Assembly (NCBI GenBank): GCA_963204975.1
Contig: CAUJJC010000272.1
Coordinates: 1-64,000 of the forward strand
Source of the DNA: Verrucomicrobiota bacterium
GTDB taxonomy: Bacteria; Verrucomicrobiota; Verrucomicrobiia; Verrucomicrobiales; Verrucomicrobiaceae
Reading direction: 5' to 3'
Length of the DNA: 64,000 nt
In this document: positions 63,196-64,000 of the stretch, in pieces
Numbering within the stretch: position 1 is the stretch's first letter
How the letters are laid out: each line of letters opens with the position of its first letter
Position numbers and translations under genes: made by a program
Notes under the pieces: generated by a model
Databases searched by the model: none
Told to the model about the DNA's origin: nothing
The model's input: the letters and a program-made list of their open reading frames with translations, nothing else

Positions 63196-63469
63196 GGGAG
63201 TAGTATGTTTGGAGTGATGAAGCCCGGCGCTGTGAGGGCGTTGTTACCAGCGTCAGCACCGGGGCTTGTGAATTCATGCCGGTGCCCCAGAGGTTCTTAT
63301 GCTTTGCAGGAAAAGTTTTTCTCGTGCCTGCATTCACACCGTTTCAGCCAGTGATGGCGCGTCCCATGACAGCACATCATCCACCATGAACGCGCTCCAT
63401 CCGCAGCCTTGAGACAGGCATGGCTATGATGATCTAGCCGAACACTTTTACGAGACTAACAATCCAACG
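63196..63469. other. Intergenic region, nothing recognised
   Basis: Between the subtilisin start and the stop of the partial gene at the right edge. CATACT lies six bases before the protease ATG on the minus strand and could be a leaderless -10. No gene, RNA or terminator was seen. Confidence 0.4.
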
Positions 63470-64000
63470 CTAAGGCGACGGGCTGATCGTTGCCAGACCA
63501 GAAGTGGAGGGCATCCACACTGCCGTATTGCCAGCAGGCGGAACATCTGGCGTGAGATGGAATCCACGCGCCACTTGACCCGATGGTGCCTGAACCAGCA
63601 CGCCTCGAAAACTCGAAACCAGCGAGACTTCACCTGTTTGATTCAAGTTCTGGCGTCGCGTGGTCAGCGTCCCAAAGAACACACCATTCGCCGGCGTGAA
63701 GGTGAAGGTCACGGCTTGTGTGGAGCCCATCGTTGCCGTCGGACCTGGCAGCCCTCCAGCTTTCAGGGTCAGCAGTGCTTTCGCTGGTGTGAGGAAGCTG
63801 GAATGCGTGAGTTCGAGCGTGGCATTGAAGGGCTTGTCAGCGAGGCCCAGCACCCATTCGGTGGCGGCTGGCTTCGTGTATCGTGCGCCCGTGCAGCTCA
63901 AGCCCAGCGGTCCGAAGCCCTGGTAATGAACAAGCGAGTTCGTGAACCATTGCGGAATGCGCTTCCAGTGAAGATAGCCGCTCAGCGATTGATCAGAGGC
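63470..64000 (-). CDS. C-terminal part of a large secreted protein (5' cut by window)
   Basis: An open frame continues to the right edge without a stop, giving the last 176 residues. LSGYLHWKRIPQWF, TFTFTPANGVFFGTL and SSFRGVLVQAPSGQVARGFH resemble the pattern of the fragment at positions 2-172, so both belong to the same secreted-protein family. The repeated beta-strand motifs suggest a large adhesin-like or beta-propeller/Ig protein. Confidence 0.7.
   Translation of the reverse strand, partial: ASDQSLSGYLHWKRIPQWFTNSLVHYQGFGPLGLSCTGARYTKPAATEWVLGLADKPFNATLELTHSSFLTPAKALLTLKAGGLPGPTATMGSTQAVTFTFTPANGVFFGTLTTRRQNLNQTGEVSLVSSFRGVLVQAPSGQVARGFHLTPDVPPAGNTAVWMPSTSGLATISPSP

Overview
The window looks like a stretch of chromosome from a Verrucomicrobiota bacterium, probably close to Verrucomicrobiaceae/Prosthecobacter. 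Three things suggest this: three separate DUF1549/DUF1553 plus DUF1501 gene pairs, a family typical of the Planctomycetes-Verrucomicrobia group; many secreted proteins with 'choice-of-anchor' or Ig-like repeats; and an M56 peptidase/BlaI pair. The DNA is GC-rich apart from one AT-rich segment at about 9.3-10.5 kb. No rRNA, CRISPR array, transposase or phage gene was seen. One tRNA (Thr, anticodon TGT) is present.

Layout. 0-5.5 kb: the end of a secreted protein, a hipBA-type toxin-antitoxin pair with an operator over its promoter, and the first DUF1501/DUF1549 pair. 5.5-9.3 kb: a ParA-like ATPase, a proline-rich protein and formate-tetrahydrofolate ligase (fhs). 9.3-10.6 kb: two AT-rich orphan membrane-protein genes. 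10.6-16 kb: a channel-like membrane protein with a CoA-binding protein, comF, accD, and a minus-strand run thiH-thiS-antitoxin-toxin-DUF1802. 15.6-23 kb: secreted proteins, including a C39-type cysteine protease-like protein, a double FGE-like protein and a TPR protein. 23-33.6 kb: a threonine dehydratase, an MFS transporter, a 21-bp tandem repeat array, an SGNH hydrolase, two TPM-like proteins and a DUF3500 protein. 33.7-37.4 kb: the second DUF1549/DUF1501 pair with a strong terminator. 37.4-40.1 kb: a BlaI repressor with an M56 peptidase fused to a Wzz/GumC-like periplasmic region. 40.1-47.3 kb: housekeeping genes (rdgB, tRNA-Thr, zwf, pyrE, miaB). 47.3-52.4 kb: the third DUF1549/DUF1501 pair, split by an inverted-repeat element. 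53.8 kb: comM. 55.4-61.1 kb: a probable operon of an Ig-like secreted protein, a HEAT-repeat protein, an ECF sigma factor fused to an FHA domain, a lipoprotein and a Ser/Thr kinase. 61.2-64 kb: a subtilisin-like protease and the end of another large secreted protein.

How the genes work together. Many neighbours are translationally coupled through ATGA overlaps (hipBA, thiHS, the ParE-type module with DUF1802, blaI-M56, rdgB-cupin, sigma-lipoprotein). Several start codons have a TAnnnT-like hexamer exactly six bases upstream and no Shine-Dalgarno sequence, which suggests leaderless transcripts. The most unusual systems are the sigma-FHA/lipoprotein/kinase operon (a candidate phospho-dependent transcription switch) and the M56 peptidase-Wzz fusion controlled by a BlaI-type repressor beside a perfect 13-bp inverted repeat. 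All functions are inferred from sequence motifs and gene context; no database search was possible.
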